This document shows positions 11,101 to 23,649 of a DNA stretch of 64,000 bases, in pieces. The stretch is from assembly GCF_000801105.2 (NCBI RefSeq), contig NC_079516.1, positions 13,640,001-13,704,000 of the forward strand, read 5' to 3'. Numbering within the stretch: the stretch's first letter is position 1; every line of letters begins with the position of its first letter. The notes under the pieces were generated by a model. That model ran no database searches. It had not been told where the DNA came from and was given only the letters and a program-made list of their open reading frames with translations. The position numbers and the translations under genes were made by a program. This DNA is from Raphanus sativus (taxonomy: Eukaryota > Streptophyta > Magnoliopsida > Brassicales > Brassicaceae).

Positions 11101-14100
11101 TTTTGTTTATGGTAAACTCATTTTCATTTGCTACATAGGAGTTTCGAGGAGTTGGGGGTTTGGTTGATGGTGAAGAAGCAGAGACTGATATGAGCAAGGT
11201 TCCTGCACGCACATTAGAGATTTTGGCTTCGTGTCATGCTTTAGTCTTTGTAGACAACAAGCTGGTACGAGCAACTCCATTTTTTTTTTCTTTTTGGCCT
11301 AGAGCAACTCAATTTACTGGTATAAGTTTTGCTGTTGTTCCTGTTTTGGGCTGTGAGAATTTTCATTTTTGTGCAAGTCATGGTTTTCTTTTCCTTACTC
11401 TTTTGATCCACGCACACATGTTTTTATTAAATCTGATAATGGATTCCATGTTATACTTTATAAAGTCTGACCTTTATGGTAGAGTCCACATGTGATACAT
11501 GATACTTTTACTTATGGTCATCTTTCTGGAACCGCTTATACTATACTTTGTTTTGCATCATTAGTCATTATTACGAAATTCTGTCATGTCTTACTCTGTT
11601 TTTCAATACTTGCAGGTTGGTGATCCTCTTGAGAAGGCTGCACTTAAAGGAATTGACTGGAGTTACAAGTCTGATGAAAAGGCCTTGCCTAAAAGGTAAT
11701 TACTGTCGTTTTTTAATCTCGTATCCTAGTGTTCTCACTCTTTGTCTACGGTGCCTATTTAGCCCTGTGATTACCGTGCATAGATTTTGAGAAGAAAGGC
11801 TAATATAAGGATGCGTACTGCATTAGATATAATTGTTTCTTCTTTGTTTATGGTTTTACGCTCCTATTGAGGCATATTCAGCCATTCTGACTGGACAGCG
11901 TAAATGAAAAAATGATGTCTATCTGTGAAGCAGTTGACTTGGGGAATACGGGAACTAAAGTTCACATAGAATATGTTAGCTGGCAGTATTAACATTACAT
12001 GGGATAATGGCTTAGGCTCTGCTTCAAATTTTTTTTTTTTCACATTCTGCGTCTTGGCATCTTGCGTACCTATCACTTTCTTTGAAGCTGATATCATATA
12101 CACCTTAATGGTTTCGCCCTAAGTATGATAATATCTAGTTCTGTTTAATCTTAAATCTATTTAAAGAGCTGTCTGCAAACATATGAAGGAGATTAATTCT
12201 CATTGTACTATGTTATCCGCTGCAGAGGAAATGGCAACTCGGTGCAGATAATGCAGAGATACCATTTTGCTTCGCATCTGAAGAGAATGTCAGTTATCGT
12301 CTCTATTCAACAGGAATATTTTGTGTTTGTGAAGGTCTGCTTGATACATTTTTTTCGTTGGCTAAATTTTATCGGTAAATCCAGCTCTAATTGTTGTATG
12401 CTTATTAAACTTACCAGGGTGCACCAGAGACCATCCAAGATAGGCTTGTGGATGTGCCAGCAGCATATATCGAAACATATAAGAGATACACACGCCAAGG
12501 ATCTCGAGTTCTGGCCCTTGCATTTAAACGACTTCCTGAAATGATGGTAGTTACGGATGCTCTGACTCATGAACCTGTTGGATTCTTGAAAAAAAGACTT
12601 GATGCATGTCATTTTAGCTAGAAGGTTGTGTCAATGATACGCTTTACAGACGTAGAGAATAGAAGTTCACTGCTCATCTATTTGATGTTATTTGTCGATC
12701 TCTAAACTTATGGCAGAAGTCTTACTTTCTTAGGTCCTATGGTACTTAGCTATCTGTGAAATAGTTATATTTATGTACTTAACAATATTGACATCCAGCA
12801 TCTTTTTGTTCTGGATTATGCAAGCCTCTGCTGATTAGCTTTTAAAATAATGTATTTTAATGTTTACCAGGCCAGTGAAGTTAGAGACCTGGACCGAGAT
12901 GCTGTTGAGAATGACCTTATTTTTGCTGGGTTTGCGGTAATGACATGATGCATTCTCTTATGAGGCTTTACTTTCTTCTTTTTTTGTAAATTGTAAACGA
13001 TGGTCTGATATCGATATTGTTTCGTAATGGTTTAATAATGAATCGCAGGTCTTCAACTGCCCCATTAGATCAGATTCAGCTTCAGTTCTCTTGGAGTTAA
13101 AGAATTCATCTCATGATTTGGTAATTATACTGTGGATCTTATAATGCAAACAGGCTCTCGTGTATTAGTGGGTCTCTTACCACTATCAGTAATTTATTTA
13201 GTTCTTTTCCCACTCAGTACAAATTGCCTGCAAAGCAGCAGCTATCTCAGAATTCAATTCAGAAGATAGGACTGTCGAATATAGCGTTTTTTCAGTCGCG
13301 CTGTCTTTCTTGCAAGATACATGGGATGTCTTATCCTACTTTCATGATTTCAGGTGATGATTACAGGTGATCAGGCATTGACAGCTTGTCATGTTGCAAG
13401 CAAAGTGCATATTGTTTCAAACCCGGTCTTAATTCTTAGCCAGTCAAGGCCTGGTGCCGAATACAAGTGGATGTCACCTGATGAGAAGGAGATCATACCC
13501 TACAGGTGCAGTCAAATTTAATCACAGTTACTGTAAAATTAATGCAAACTCGTATCCTCATGTTGTACAAGCTTGAGTATTCACGTGATACCAGCAGTAT
13601 ATGTTGTGCAGTAGTCTCCATGCTTCTTTTCTTTATCTTCTGTCATCGAATTAGAAAAGATCTGACACTTGAAATGTTTTGTCTCAATGTCGTCTTCCTG
13701 CTTCTTACTGAGATAGGATGACTTGGTTTTTGTTTTCAGTGACAAAGAGATTGAGACCCTAGCAGAGACGCATGATTTATGCATTGGAGGAGACAGCATC
13801 GAAATGCTACAGGCTACCTCTGCAACTTTGCGAGTCATTCCGTTTGTTAAGGTATATATATATATATCTTGTAATCTTTTTTACTTGGTTTATTATTTCT
13901 TAATACATATAAGTAATAGAGCCTGACCCTTCAACCATTTCTACCTTTCAGGTTTTTGCGAGAGTTGCTCCACAGCAGAAGGAGTTAATATTAACCACCT
14001 TTAAAGCGGTAGGAAGGGGAACTCTGATGTGTGGGGACGGGACAAATGATGTTGGAGCACTGAAGCAGGTAACTCATATAGGGATTTCATGTGGAGGATT

Positions 14101-15247
14101 GAGCTTTTAGCTCTTTTGATGTCAGGCATATGCTTTATTTTCATTCTATTGATCCGATTGTTGTTACTAACGTCTCCAGGCTCATGTTGGAGTTGCTTTA
14201 CTGAATACTGTCACTCCCTCGGAATCGTCTAAAGATGATCCAAAGTCGAAGTCAAAAAAGCCCAAACCACCATCAGAACCAGCTAGCAAAACCGCAATTC
14301 AGAACGGGGAAGGATCGTCAAAGGGAAAGGTCACACCCCAAAACCGCCACTTAACTGCTGCAGAATTGCAGAGACAAAAGTTAAAGAAGATGATGGATGA
14401 ATTAAACAGTGACGAGGCGGATGGCCGATCAGCACCCGTAGTTAAACTTGGGGATGCGTCAATGGCATCTCCCTTCACCGCTAAACATGCGTCGGTTGCC
14501 CCAGTGACGGACATAATCCGACAGGGTCGTAGCACACTTGTGACAACTCTTCAGATGTTCAAAATTCTCGGTCTCAACTGTCTCGCCACAGCTTATGTCC
14601 TTAGTGTCATGTACTTGGACGGTGTGAAGCTCGGCGATGTCCAGGCAACAATCAGCGGCGTATTAACAGCTGCGTTTTTCCTCTTCATATCTCACGCTCG
14701 ACCGCTTCAAACCCTCTCTGCAGAGCGACCCCACCCTAGTGTTTTCTCCGTGTACCTCTTCCTCTCTCTACTCGGACAGTTTGCTGTTCACATAACCTTC
14801 TTGATCTACTCCGTGAAGGAAGCTGAGAAGCACATGCCAGAGGAATGCATCGAACCAGATGCCACATTCCATCCTAACCTTGTGAATACCGTGTCCTACA
14901 TGGTGAGCATGATGCTCCAGGTGGCAACTTTTGCTGTGAACTACATGGGACACCCGTTCAACCAGAGTATAAGGGAGAACAAACCTTTCTTCTACGCTCT
15001 CATTGCTGGAGCAGGGTTCTTCACGGTGATTGCATCTGATCTGTTCAGAGACCTGAACGATTCGCTAAAGCTGGTGCCTCTGCCTGAAGGTATGAGGGAT
15101 AAGCTCCTCCTCTGGGCTTTACTTATGTTCGTCATCTGCTACTCGTGGGAGAGGTTGCTCAGGTGGGCTTTCCCAGGTAAGATTCCTTCGTGGAAGCATA
15201 AGCAGAGAAGTGTCACTGCAAATCTGGAGAAGAAGAAGAAGGTATAA
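8119..15247 (+). CDS. PDR2: P5A-type ATPase PDR2/MIA
   Basis: Twenty-one exons: 8119-8367, 8483-8575, 8829-9031, 9248-9320, 9416-9588, 9668-9842, 10138-10242, 10329-10439, 10527-10613, 10691-10873, 11012-11062, 11139-11264, 11616-11695, 12226-12334, 12418-12546, 12871-12936, 13049-13120, 13354-13505, 13740-13851, 13952-14068, 14180-15247. They total 3534 bases, 1177 residues, the family size. P-type ATPase signatures are intact: ILTGEST in the actuator domain, the P5A signature [18 protein letters not shown] with the phosphorylated Asp, [10 protein letters not shown], and [11 protein letters not shown]. The last exon has an acidic/lysine-rich linker, then the C-terminal membrane helices, ending in NLEKKKKV. 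P5A ATPases sit in the ER. Yeast Spf1 and human ATP13A1 dislocate mistargeted membrane helices. Arabidopsis PDR2/MIA (At5g23630) acts in phosphate-starvation root responses and male gametogenesis. No disruption seen. Confidence 0.97.
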
Positions 15248-15830
15248 TAATAAGGAGAGCCAAAACAGGTTTAGGTTCAGGCAAAACAATCAAATACAAT
15301 TTTAACTCAGAGAGATGTTGGTTTTTTTTGGGATATTGTTTTTGGCTGAAGCTTGGAAGAAGACATGAGCATAGGTCTCTCTGGTTAAAGACATTTTGGT
15401 TACTTTATAACGGTCCTCTTTTTTGGGGTTACTCTCTAAGAAGGAAGAAGCACACATTTCTCATATACTTGAATTAAAATGTTAAGAGGTTTACATTATT
15501 AGTCTCTACGTCTTGTTCCCTGCTTCCATTTTATTTCGTTTAGAGTATCTGGAAACATGTACGCCTGTTTTGCGAACACTTTCCTTTAAAATCATATTTG
15601 AGACCTCTTAGACTAGTAAAATTTTGAAATTAGTCAAAAAAGTTTTGATTCTCCGTATTATATAACACGTATTCGAGCAAACAGAGTAAGTGGGGTAATA
15701 CTCCGTCTAGAGAGGTACACGTTTGCTAGACGACTAAAGTGGTAAACAAGATTTAAATACCAATAACTGCGGCAAATATTGAAGAGGGGGAGATAAGTAT
15801 TCTTTTAGGGTTCTCCTAAACCACTATCGT
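15248..15830. other. PDR2 3' UTR and DYAD-like promoter
   Basis: No coding sequence is evident. The first 300 bp are probably PDR2 3' UTR. The remainder is upstream sequence of the next gene. Confidence 0.5.
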
Positions 15831-16166
15831 CGGCTCCTGTGTTTCATTTCCTCTGCTTTATCTGGTTTTGTCTTCTTCGTCCGTCTCTGCCACCTCGATC
15901 CTAAGGTGCATCTCTGATCTCAAAATCTTTCGATTTCAACTCTCTAGTTTTCAATTCTAGACGATTTATCCACGGCGTTCATTTTCAATTCTCGCTGTTT
16001 AAAAAAAATGTCGCCTCTTCTCTTCTGAGAAAAAAAAACCCTAGCTTTAGGGTTTAGTAGTGTTTCTGGTGATTTCGCGTTGTCACTTCCAAAAACCTAA
16101 CTCTGTCCCTCTTTTTTTCTCTCTCATGTAGCGTGAAATGTGAAATCGCTAGAGAGCCTACACGAG
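15831..16166 (+). promoter_or_regulatory. DYAD-like 5' leader with intron and an AUG-stop minimal uORF
   Basis: A probable leader intron runs 15906-16131 (CTAAG/GTGCAT to CATGTAG). After splicing, ATGTGA at 16138-16143 is a start codon followed at once by a stop, 29 bases before the main ATG at 16167. AUG-stop elements can lower initiation downstream by stalling ribosomes. Their role here is inference. Confidence 0.4.
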
Positions 16167-18482
16167 ATGATGATGTCTGAGAAGAAGAAGAAGAAGCCTC
16201 GTTCCATCATGCCGAATCGTCGTTCCACCATCTCCGGCTGGACGAACAAGATCCACTTGGCAGAAGATAACACCTCCTCCTCCTCCTCCGGTAGTAAAGC
16301 CTTGGTTAAAGTCAAGTTAGAGAAGGAGGACAAGCACGTTTCTTCAGATACCAACTCCTCTGGGAAAGCCCTTCTCAAAGTCAAGTTAGAGAAGAAAGAA
16401 GAAGAAGAAGCTAGCCTCCACGTAACCAGAAGCTTCCTCAAAAGAAAACAACTCTCCCAATCAGTAGATAACAACTCTCTCGTTACAGTTAAGAGTGAAC
16501 ACAACGCTTTAGATAAACAGAGAACAACTCTTCGTTGGAATACCGAAAGGTATTAAAAAAGACTCAGCCTTTAACATCGTCCATCCTTACCCTTCGTATA
16601 AAGTTTAAATCTTTTTTTTTTTTTTTTTTTAATAATATATACAGGTTTGATTCTGCGGAGCAAGCAATGGAGGATGTATTGAAGGAGGTAGGTGCGTCTT
16701 TCGAGAATCCTATCTCACGAGGCGAGTTAAGAGCCATTGCACGGAAGAGAATCGGTGATACTGGTCTGTTGGATCATTTGTTGAAGCATACTGATGGGAA
16801 TGTGACTCCTGGTGGTGCTGAGAGGTTTAGGAGGTGTTACAATACCGAAGGGATCATGCAGTACTGGCTGGAGAGCGCTGATTTGATCAAGATTAAAAGG
16901 GAGTCTGGGGTTGCTGATCCTACCTGGGTTCCACCTTCGTGGTGGAACTCGAACAGGTTAATCAAACTTGAGCCTGGGGATGGTGAAGCGTCCTTTAATC
17001 TTAAGGAATCGATTGAGAAAATGAAGAGGTACTGGATGCTTTTTGCTATATTCTGAGCTTTCAATGTTTGTTGTGTGTTTGAAATGACGTTTTTTTGTTG
17101 TGTGGGTATGCAGTGATATTAGAGAGCTTGTAGCTGATGTGGTTCATGTTAAGCGTGAGTCTGGAGTTCCTGATCCTGACTTGATTCCCTTAGCTCAGTG
17201 GAAGATTAAGAGTTCAGCACATGAATCATCTACTGTCTCCTCAAAGCTTAGGGATGAAATAGATAAGATGAAGAGGTATATTATTCTGAGCCTTAACATA
17301 AGAGGAGGTGCATTTTGTAATACCATTTTCTTTGCGGTTATGCAGTGATATCAAGAAGCTTGTATCCAAGCCAAAGTTACCAGATCATTCTGATGCAAAC
17401 GAGGTGACTTTTTGAGCTCATTTTTGCTTGTGCGAAGATATCATAACTATATTTTGCATTTTTTCTCCAGAAACAATTCAAGGAATGCATGAGGTGGAAG
17501 GTAGAGACTGATAAGAAAATGGCAGAGATCGCAACTTCATTGACTTCAACACAGGTCTAGACCAAGAAGCAAGCAAACAGTATTTGTTTGAAGCTTCTTG
17601 CCTAGGGATGCTTTAACCTAATGAAGCTTTTTGTCTCCCATGTCTCGTTTTTTCTTTTGTTGCAGTGCATGGTTAAGGAGCTAGCTTCATGGAAAGATAA
17701 AGTAGAACATCAGCTGGTGGGGATTTCGAACTCTCAGAACAATCTGCAGGTAAATGGGAGCAGATCTCCTCATAATTGGGAACATCTATTGCATAGCGCC
17801 ACCTTGGATGATTTTACAGTGAATGGTTTCGAGCCATGGGATGTTGAAGCTGACCTTACTGATGTTCTACCTGAGGCTGATGACTACTCGCTTCCACCAA
17901 ATGCTCGCAAAAGCTCATTCCAAGATCATATGTGGTTTGAGGAACAGTCAGTGCTCAACTCCGAAATGCAAAGGACGGAGAGGTTAGAGCGGTTTTGTTT
18001 GGTTTCTATGTCCACCAAGAGTTAGGCTTTACGGTTTAAATATGATTGTTTTAATAATGTTTTGTGCTTTCTTATTTAGCTGCATGACCAGAGGTGATTC
18101 CAGAAGCTGTAATCAGGACAAAGCGGAGTTGACTCCAGGTTCTTCAGTGACTGCAGGTCCAAGATCAGATATTGACGATCCAAGTCTTCTTTCTCAGGTA
18201 AGGCATCTTCTAGCGTCTGTAGAATCTTCTTCTTCTTGGTCATTGAGTAGATGTCACTTTACCACCGTTCCATCTTCTTCTCACACAGCCTTTTACTTCA
18301 TTTACTAGTTACACATTGCATAGTTTACATGCAATTTTGCCAATGCTTTAGATGATGTTAATTGAGAAATCTGATCGTGTGTTCCTTTTCAGGAAACATT
18401 GAAAGAGTTGGTGAGTTGGAAAGCCAAAGCGGAGCAGCAGATAATGGAAATGTCAGAGGCGGTCCGTGCGCTTCAGGAATAG
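16167..18482 (+). CDS. DYAD/SWI1/AMEIOTIC1-like protein
   Basis: Eight exons: 16167-16549, 16645-17028, 17114-17275, 17346-17403, 17471-17554, 17666-17982, 18080-18197, 18393-18482, together 531 codons plus TAG. Exon 2 encodes the conserved DYAD block: EVGASFENPISR, RKRIGDTGLLDHLLKH, GNVTPGGAERFRRCYNTEG and MQYWLESADL, then PTWVPPSWW. The N-terminus is Lys/Ser-rich with three repeats of VKLEK type. The C-terminal exons look coiled-coil and contain repeated KRESGV-DP and MKSDI-type units. SWI1/DYAD and maize AM1 act in meiotic entry and sister-chromatid cohesion in the nucleus. This is a paralogue (Arabidopsis At5g23610 by position), so a meiotic role is not proven. Three ATGs in a row (16167, 16170, 16173) leave the start uncertain by two residues. 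Confidence 0.87.
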
Positions 18483-19640
18483 AGGTCAAAACACAGTAGA
18501 CGCACATGAATGATAGATTCTCAACTACATAGAATCCCTTTTGGAGACTTGTACAGGGTTTCTGCTACAACTGAACAAAGAAAGAGAGTAAAAAGTATCA
18601 GTAGAGGCATCTGGAAAGTTTAGGAACAAGGTAGAAGTTGATCCTCTACATCTGAAGTAGTGACATTGAAGTTAGAGAGAGAGAGACTCATTAGTACTTT
18701 AATTTAGTAGTTGTTTTGTTTCTGTATATTCTCTAGCGGCTCTTATTCAACAAGGATGTTAGAGACTCATTAGTACTTTAATTAAGTTTGCATTAGTATT
18801 TGCTAATGAATCAAAGTAGATACTATCCCTTATGTGTCGTTCTCTAATGTTAAATGAAGATAATATGCAGCTTAATATCCTCTGGCTAATTAAAATGATA
18901 AAAGCTTAGTGAGAGAGGGTTTAACGTTATTTATCTGTGCTTGCCGGTTTGTGTTCTTTTCCATTCATTCATCTCCAAGTTGATCGGAATTAAATTAAGT
19001 AAGGGATTGTTAAAGCAGAACCGGCCGGTTCGTTTTCTAAACTGATTATAATAATGGGCCTATTAAGGCCTCAAGCCCACTATAAACCTTCAAAAGCGGC
19101 GCCATTAGAATTTAAACGACGACGTCTTCATGTGAATATAAAAGGTCGATCTTATTCAATCCACGGAATCGGACATTATTCTCATATGACACATGACCCT
19201 TTCGTCTTATTCTCTTACAACCCAAGTCATTCTATATGACCCTATGACATGTTAATTTACATTTATATCCTAAATAAAAAATAAAATTAAAACAAAAAAC
19301 GAAACACATCGTTTTCTTCTTTTCTGTGCGGACGTCCCTCCATCTTTATCTTCTTCATAGTTTGTTGATCTGAACTGTAACTGCTCAAGCTGCAACACCA
19401 CATGATCCCTTGACAGAATTAACTTCTCCGACTTCGTCTCCTCTGCGATCTCAGGTGGTAAAAGTGGCTCAGCCCTCGCCGGCGACAAGGACCCAGTGAA
19501 GAGCTGGAACCGTTGCGACCTCCGACTCCCCTGTCCGTGAAACCCAACCTGCTCTGCTGCTCAGCCCCGCGTCCGTCGTTCGCGTTGAAGACAAGTTCGA
19601 TCTCCTCCAATGGAGATTTCTTCAATATTTTCAAAACAGG
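18483..19640. other. DYAD-like 3' UTR and intergenic DNA
   Basis: The 3' UTR holds a short direct repeat, CTCATTAGTACTTTAATT, at about 18688 and 18767. Around 19060-19100 GGCCTCAAGCCCAC resembles site II promoter motifs, but no gene follows. Short frames on both strands at 19270-19634 show nothing I recognise. Confidence 0.4.
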
Positions 19641-20330
19641 TCCTCAAACTCTTGAGTGTTTATGAATGTGACCAAATTATTAAAAGATACAGATTGGTCC
19701 TCTCGATTTAGTCCTAAACATTTTAATTGTGCAGATCAGACCTCTTCAGAATTGCACGATGGTCCTTTGTCTCTTGATTATTTTCAAGTCAGCCACAAAC
19801 ATTATAAATTGCATGATTAACCTCACAATTTCACCCTAGACTTCTCAAGTGTATATTTTAAATAAGTCAAAAATGCAAATAATAAATTAAAATAAACCGA
19901 AAACAAATACTAAAAGTCATGATTTTCTCCCCAAACTTTCTAATTGTACATTACAAACTCTGTTATATGTTAATAGATGCATAAATACAATATTTACACC
20001 TAAAAAAAAATCTAAAATGATTACAAAGAAATCAATAACGAAGAAAGCATCATCAAGGGAAGCGACAACAAGAAAAGTGGAAACGAGGGAAGTGGTAACA
20101 AATGAAGTGATGAATGAGTCTTATTTATGTGTTATTGGACTTGCTGATGTGTGTGGAACTTATTTATGTGTTAGAGATGCTATTTATGTGTTTTCAAACT
20201 TTTGTAATAGACAAAATTTGTTATCAAATATACAACTGGTCAACTTATTGAAGATATAAATTTAAAAATTATATTTGATTTTCTATGTGAAATAAAAACA
20301 ATCAACTCGTAATGTGTTGTTTCTCTCAGA
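19641..20330. repeat. AT-rich repetitive DNA with degenerate short repeats
   Basis: Phrases such as GCA(C/T)GAT followed by GGTCC or TTAACC recur at about 19690-19830, suggesting decayed tandem units. Probably transposon-derived. No coding sequence is supported. Confidence 0.3.
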
Positions 20331-21200
20331 TACAACTAGAACAACTAGTGGTACAACTAGTAAAACTTTATATGACATACAATTATGTTTATGTGTTATA
20401 ATACTGGTACAACTAGTATAACTATATATTATAATACTAATACAACTAGAACAACTAGTTTATATACTAACCAGAAAATACTGGTACAACTCTTTCAATT
20501 AAGAAATTTTAAATTCCATTCGGCTTTCCATATGAAAACAACAATAGACTAGACAAGTTGGAAGGTCCTTGGAATGATCCATCTTATTTATTTGAAGTTT
20601 TAACAATTTTTTTCGTAATTATTACATAATCACATAAGTTTCTATGATCTACCTTGTACTTTAAAGGTTTGTTTACTAGTTTGTTCATTATATTTTTGAA
20701 AAACATACGCCAAATATGTTTTAACAAAATTAATGATTCCATTGTATATGTGCATAGGTTTCTAAATAAATTAGAGTTGTACAACTGAGCTATATTTATT
20801 TAGTATGTGGTATAACTAAAATTTTCAAATTTTCAACCAAAATACAACTGTGCACAAATTTGTACAACTGAGAACCTGGTACAACTATGTATATGATTGT
20901 ACAACTAGAATACTCGTACAACTACATGTTATTACGTTTATCATGTTAGTTGTTTATCACGTTTTCTATTTGTAAAACGTGATAAACGTTTTAAAACGTG
21001 GTAAACATGGTTGAACATAAATAACACACAGTTGTACCACTTTATGTAGTTGTACCACTTTATGTAGTTGTACCAGTATGTAGTTGTACTAGTAAATCAG
21101 TTATACCAGATTACACATAGTTGTATTTTTGGGGCAAAAATGAAAATGTTAGTTGTACCAGATAAAAATTATGATTTCACTAGTTGTACCACTTTTTAAG
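20331..21200. repeat. Clusters of a TACAACTAG-like motif that switch orientation
   Basis: From about 20330 to 20930 many copies of TACAACTAG or close variants lie on the plus strand. From about 21020 to 21195 the motif appears mainly reversed (AGTTGTACCA). The switch lies beside a perfect hairpin at 20952-20987. More plus-orientation copies occur at 23080-23340. This looks like subterminal motif clusters of a degraded DNA transposon. Confidence 0.5.
20952..20987. repeat. Perfect 14-bp inverted repeat with 8-base loop
   Basis: GTTTATCACGTTTT at 20952-20965 is the exact reverse complement of AAAACGTGATAAAC at 20974-20987, with CTATTTGT between. Related but imperfect AAACGTGGTAAAC follows. The hairpin marks the point where the neighbouring short motifs change strand. 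Confidence 0.75.
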
Positions 21201-21242
21201 GTTTACCTAGATGTGCCCAAATATTATGGTCGTATAAATTTC

Positions 21243-21592
21243 TTAAAATTACGTTCGATGTATGTTTTTCGAAAATAATGTTGAAAAACATGAAAACAAT
21301 CCTTAAAATTATAAGGTACATGAAATAAACATAAGTGATGGTATATTAATTTTTCAAATTTTTGTCAACTCTTTATAATATAATATAAATCATTCTAAAC
21401 ACCTATCACTTCGTTCATTAAAATTACGTTCGATGTATGTTTTTCGAAAATAATGTTGAAAAACATGAAAACAATCCTTAAAATTATAAGGTACATGAAA
21501 TAAACATAAGTGATGGTATATTAATTTTTCAAATTTTTGTCAACTCTTTATAATATAATATAAATCATTCTAAACACCTATCACTTCCGCAA
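21243..21592. repeat. Near-perfect tandem duplication, period 175 bp
   Basis: The unit begins TTAAAATTACGTTCGATG at 21243 and again at 21418, and ends in CACCTATCACTTC both times. I saw essentially no differences between copies, so the duplication is recent. Confidence 0.85.
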
Positions 21593-22129
21593 TTATTACA
21601 CAATCACATAAGTTTCCATAATCTACCTTATAATTTAAAGGTTTGTTTACTTGTTTGTTTACTATATTTTTGAAAAACATACACCGAAAATATTTTAATA
21701 GAATTAATGATTTCATAGTATATGATTCTAGGTATGAAAATATTTACAAATAGTAAAAAAAGAATTTGAAAATTATTACACCATCCCATAAGTTTACATG
21801 ATACACCTTATATTTTAAGGTTTGTTCACTTGTTTGTTCACTGTATACCAAAATCCTATCAAGTTCAAACAAGTTGAACAATACTATGGAAAACACATAA
21901 AAGAAACACAACTACAAAAGCAATACAACACAAGTTTCATATTCAAGTCGACCATGTCATTGTTTTTACCTAAGACCACCACCGCCAATTAATGCCATGG
22001 ATGAACAACAAAACAATCCCAAAAGATTCGCAAAGTCGAAAAAATATATAGAATATCAAAATCGCAAAAGATTTGAAAAGTCAAAAGAGAAACATGCAAA
22101 TCCGATACACAATTCGAAGAATAAGGATA

Positions 22130-22582
22130 TTAGGTAAATAAACAAGAACTGGCTTCTTCCCCGACGAACGATGGTCCAGCCTGGTTGCTGGCAACTGAAT
22201 CCTCTGAAACTTGGGGGATGTCGAGACCAGAGATAGAACGACTCGGAACAACGGCCAGTTTGACGACAGCCTCACCATCCTTCTCCATCTCCCTAAAACG
22301 AGCAATCTCCTCCTCCACAACCAACCCTCCGTGTTTGATATCATTCAACAGATCTATATTCGTAACCACTTCATCAAGTTGAATCTCTGCAGCAACTTCC
22401 TTCTTCTTGTTCATCCATTGTTCTCTTAGGGGATCCAAGATCCTTCCATAACTACCCACGATCTCATGTCGGTCGGCGTGAGAATCTTTGTATCTGTGCT
22501 GATCCCGGTCGGCCTCGAGCTCCACAATCTTGGTCTTCAGCAAAGCGACTTCAGTCTCACCCCCCCCCCCCCCCCCTCTCAA
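22130..22582 (-). pseudogene. Coiled-coil ORF remnant, probably a transposon-borne DUF1204-type protein
   Basis: An open frame of about 150 codons begins in a run of glycine codons (18 Gs on the minus strand, 22577-22560) and reads as a Glu/Lys-rich coiled coil: ALLKTKIVELEADRDQ, DEVVTNIDLLNDIK, EEIARFREMEKDGEAV, ending DIPQVSEDSVAS. I recall very similar proteins annotated as DUF1204 in Arabidopsis, usually in transposon-rich DNA; this is memory, not a search. No full-length N-terminal part is seen. It lies in the repeat-rich block with TACAACTAG clusters on both sides, so it may be the remains of that element's gene. Confidence 0.5.
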
Positions 22583-22599
22583 ATATAGCTCTCTTCCAC

Positions 22600-23640
22600 T
22601 CGATCTGAATCACATCAACTCTACAGTTTTCTTCTTGTTGTCTTCACAAACGACCCATAGTTCCTCTAATAGTTCTCGGATCCTTGATTATTCCTCTACT
22701 GGTACAACTTTGTCATCTCCAAAATTAAGAAGCTTGCCTTCCAATGTTAAAACAACTCAAATGTTTCTTAGTTTGAACTAGTTAAACTAGTTATGCCAGC
22801 GGAACTAATATTATTGTAGTTAAACTAGTAACTGTGGTTATATCACTCATTTGCAAAGAAAACACAACTGAAGTGTAAAAACACACCACAAAGTGTAAGT
22901 GGTTCAAACACAGGTGAAAACATCAACCATGAATGCTTGCAGATTCTTTTCCGTTTCGTGATTGCTTTTATATTATCTTTTGTATTCTTCTTCTACTACT
23001 GTTCTCCTGATTTTATAGATGTTTTTTCTTTGATTTCAAAATCATATAAAGATGAAGATGTATTTTTTTGAAAATTGTACAACTAGTACAACTAATACAA
23101 TAATTAAAACATTATTTCATATTAAAAATGACGGATCTGCGGTTTGGTCTTGAACATATCAACCTCGAAGGTTTCGTTCAGATTTGACTACCACCATTGT
23201 CCATCTGAGTGGGAAGCTCTGTTTTCCTTTTCAACTATACAACTAGTATAACTGATAAAAATGTACAATTTGTTCAACTGTACAACTAGTATAATTGTAT
23301 AACTTGTTCAACTGTATAATTAGTATAACTGTATAACTAATATAACTAATATAACTAATAAAATTAATTTTAAATATTAAAAAATCAAATGGGTTTGGGC
23401 CGGGTTCTGGATTTATGGGTTTGGATTCGAATTTAACTGGGTAGATTGGTAAATAAGTTGAATTTTTAGGTTTTGTGGACTTTTTAATCTCTTTTTCATT
23501 TAAATTTAATTCAAAATAAAAAACAAAAAAAATATTGGGTTATAACAGAATTTTTGAAACCCAACCGGGTCACCACAGAATTTGATTCCACGGAATCACG
23601 CGATCGATCTTTTTGAATAAACTGCCCTGAAATTGAGTAG
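22600..23640. repeat. Remainder of the repeat-rich block
   Basis: AT-rich DNA with a second cluster of ACAACTAGTATAACT-like motifs at 23080-23340. No gene seen. Confidence 0.4.
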
Positions 23641-23649
23641 GGTTATGAT

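Larger units (their letters stand above)
20620..21850. repeat. Three diverged copies of a repeat of about 125 bp
   Basis: Segments at about 20624-20753, 21599-21724 and 21779-21845 share a CATAAGTTT...TAAAGGTTTGTTTACT...TTTTGAAAAACATAC backbone; the third is shorter. This marks internal duplication within the same transposon-like block. Confidence 0.5.

Noticed and set aside
13200..13353. Possible extra PDR2 exon giving [14 protein letters not shown]
   Set aside because: Including it breaks the [10 protein letters not shown] frame. The acceptor at 13353 gives the exact family sequence.
19270..19634. Overlapping minus-strand frames, Arg/Ser-rich
   Set aside because: Low complexity, no homologue recognised, no splice or promoter support.
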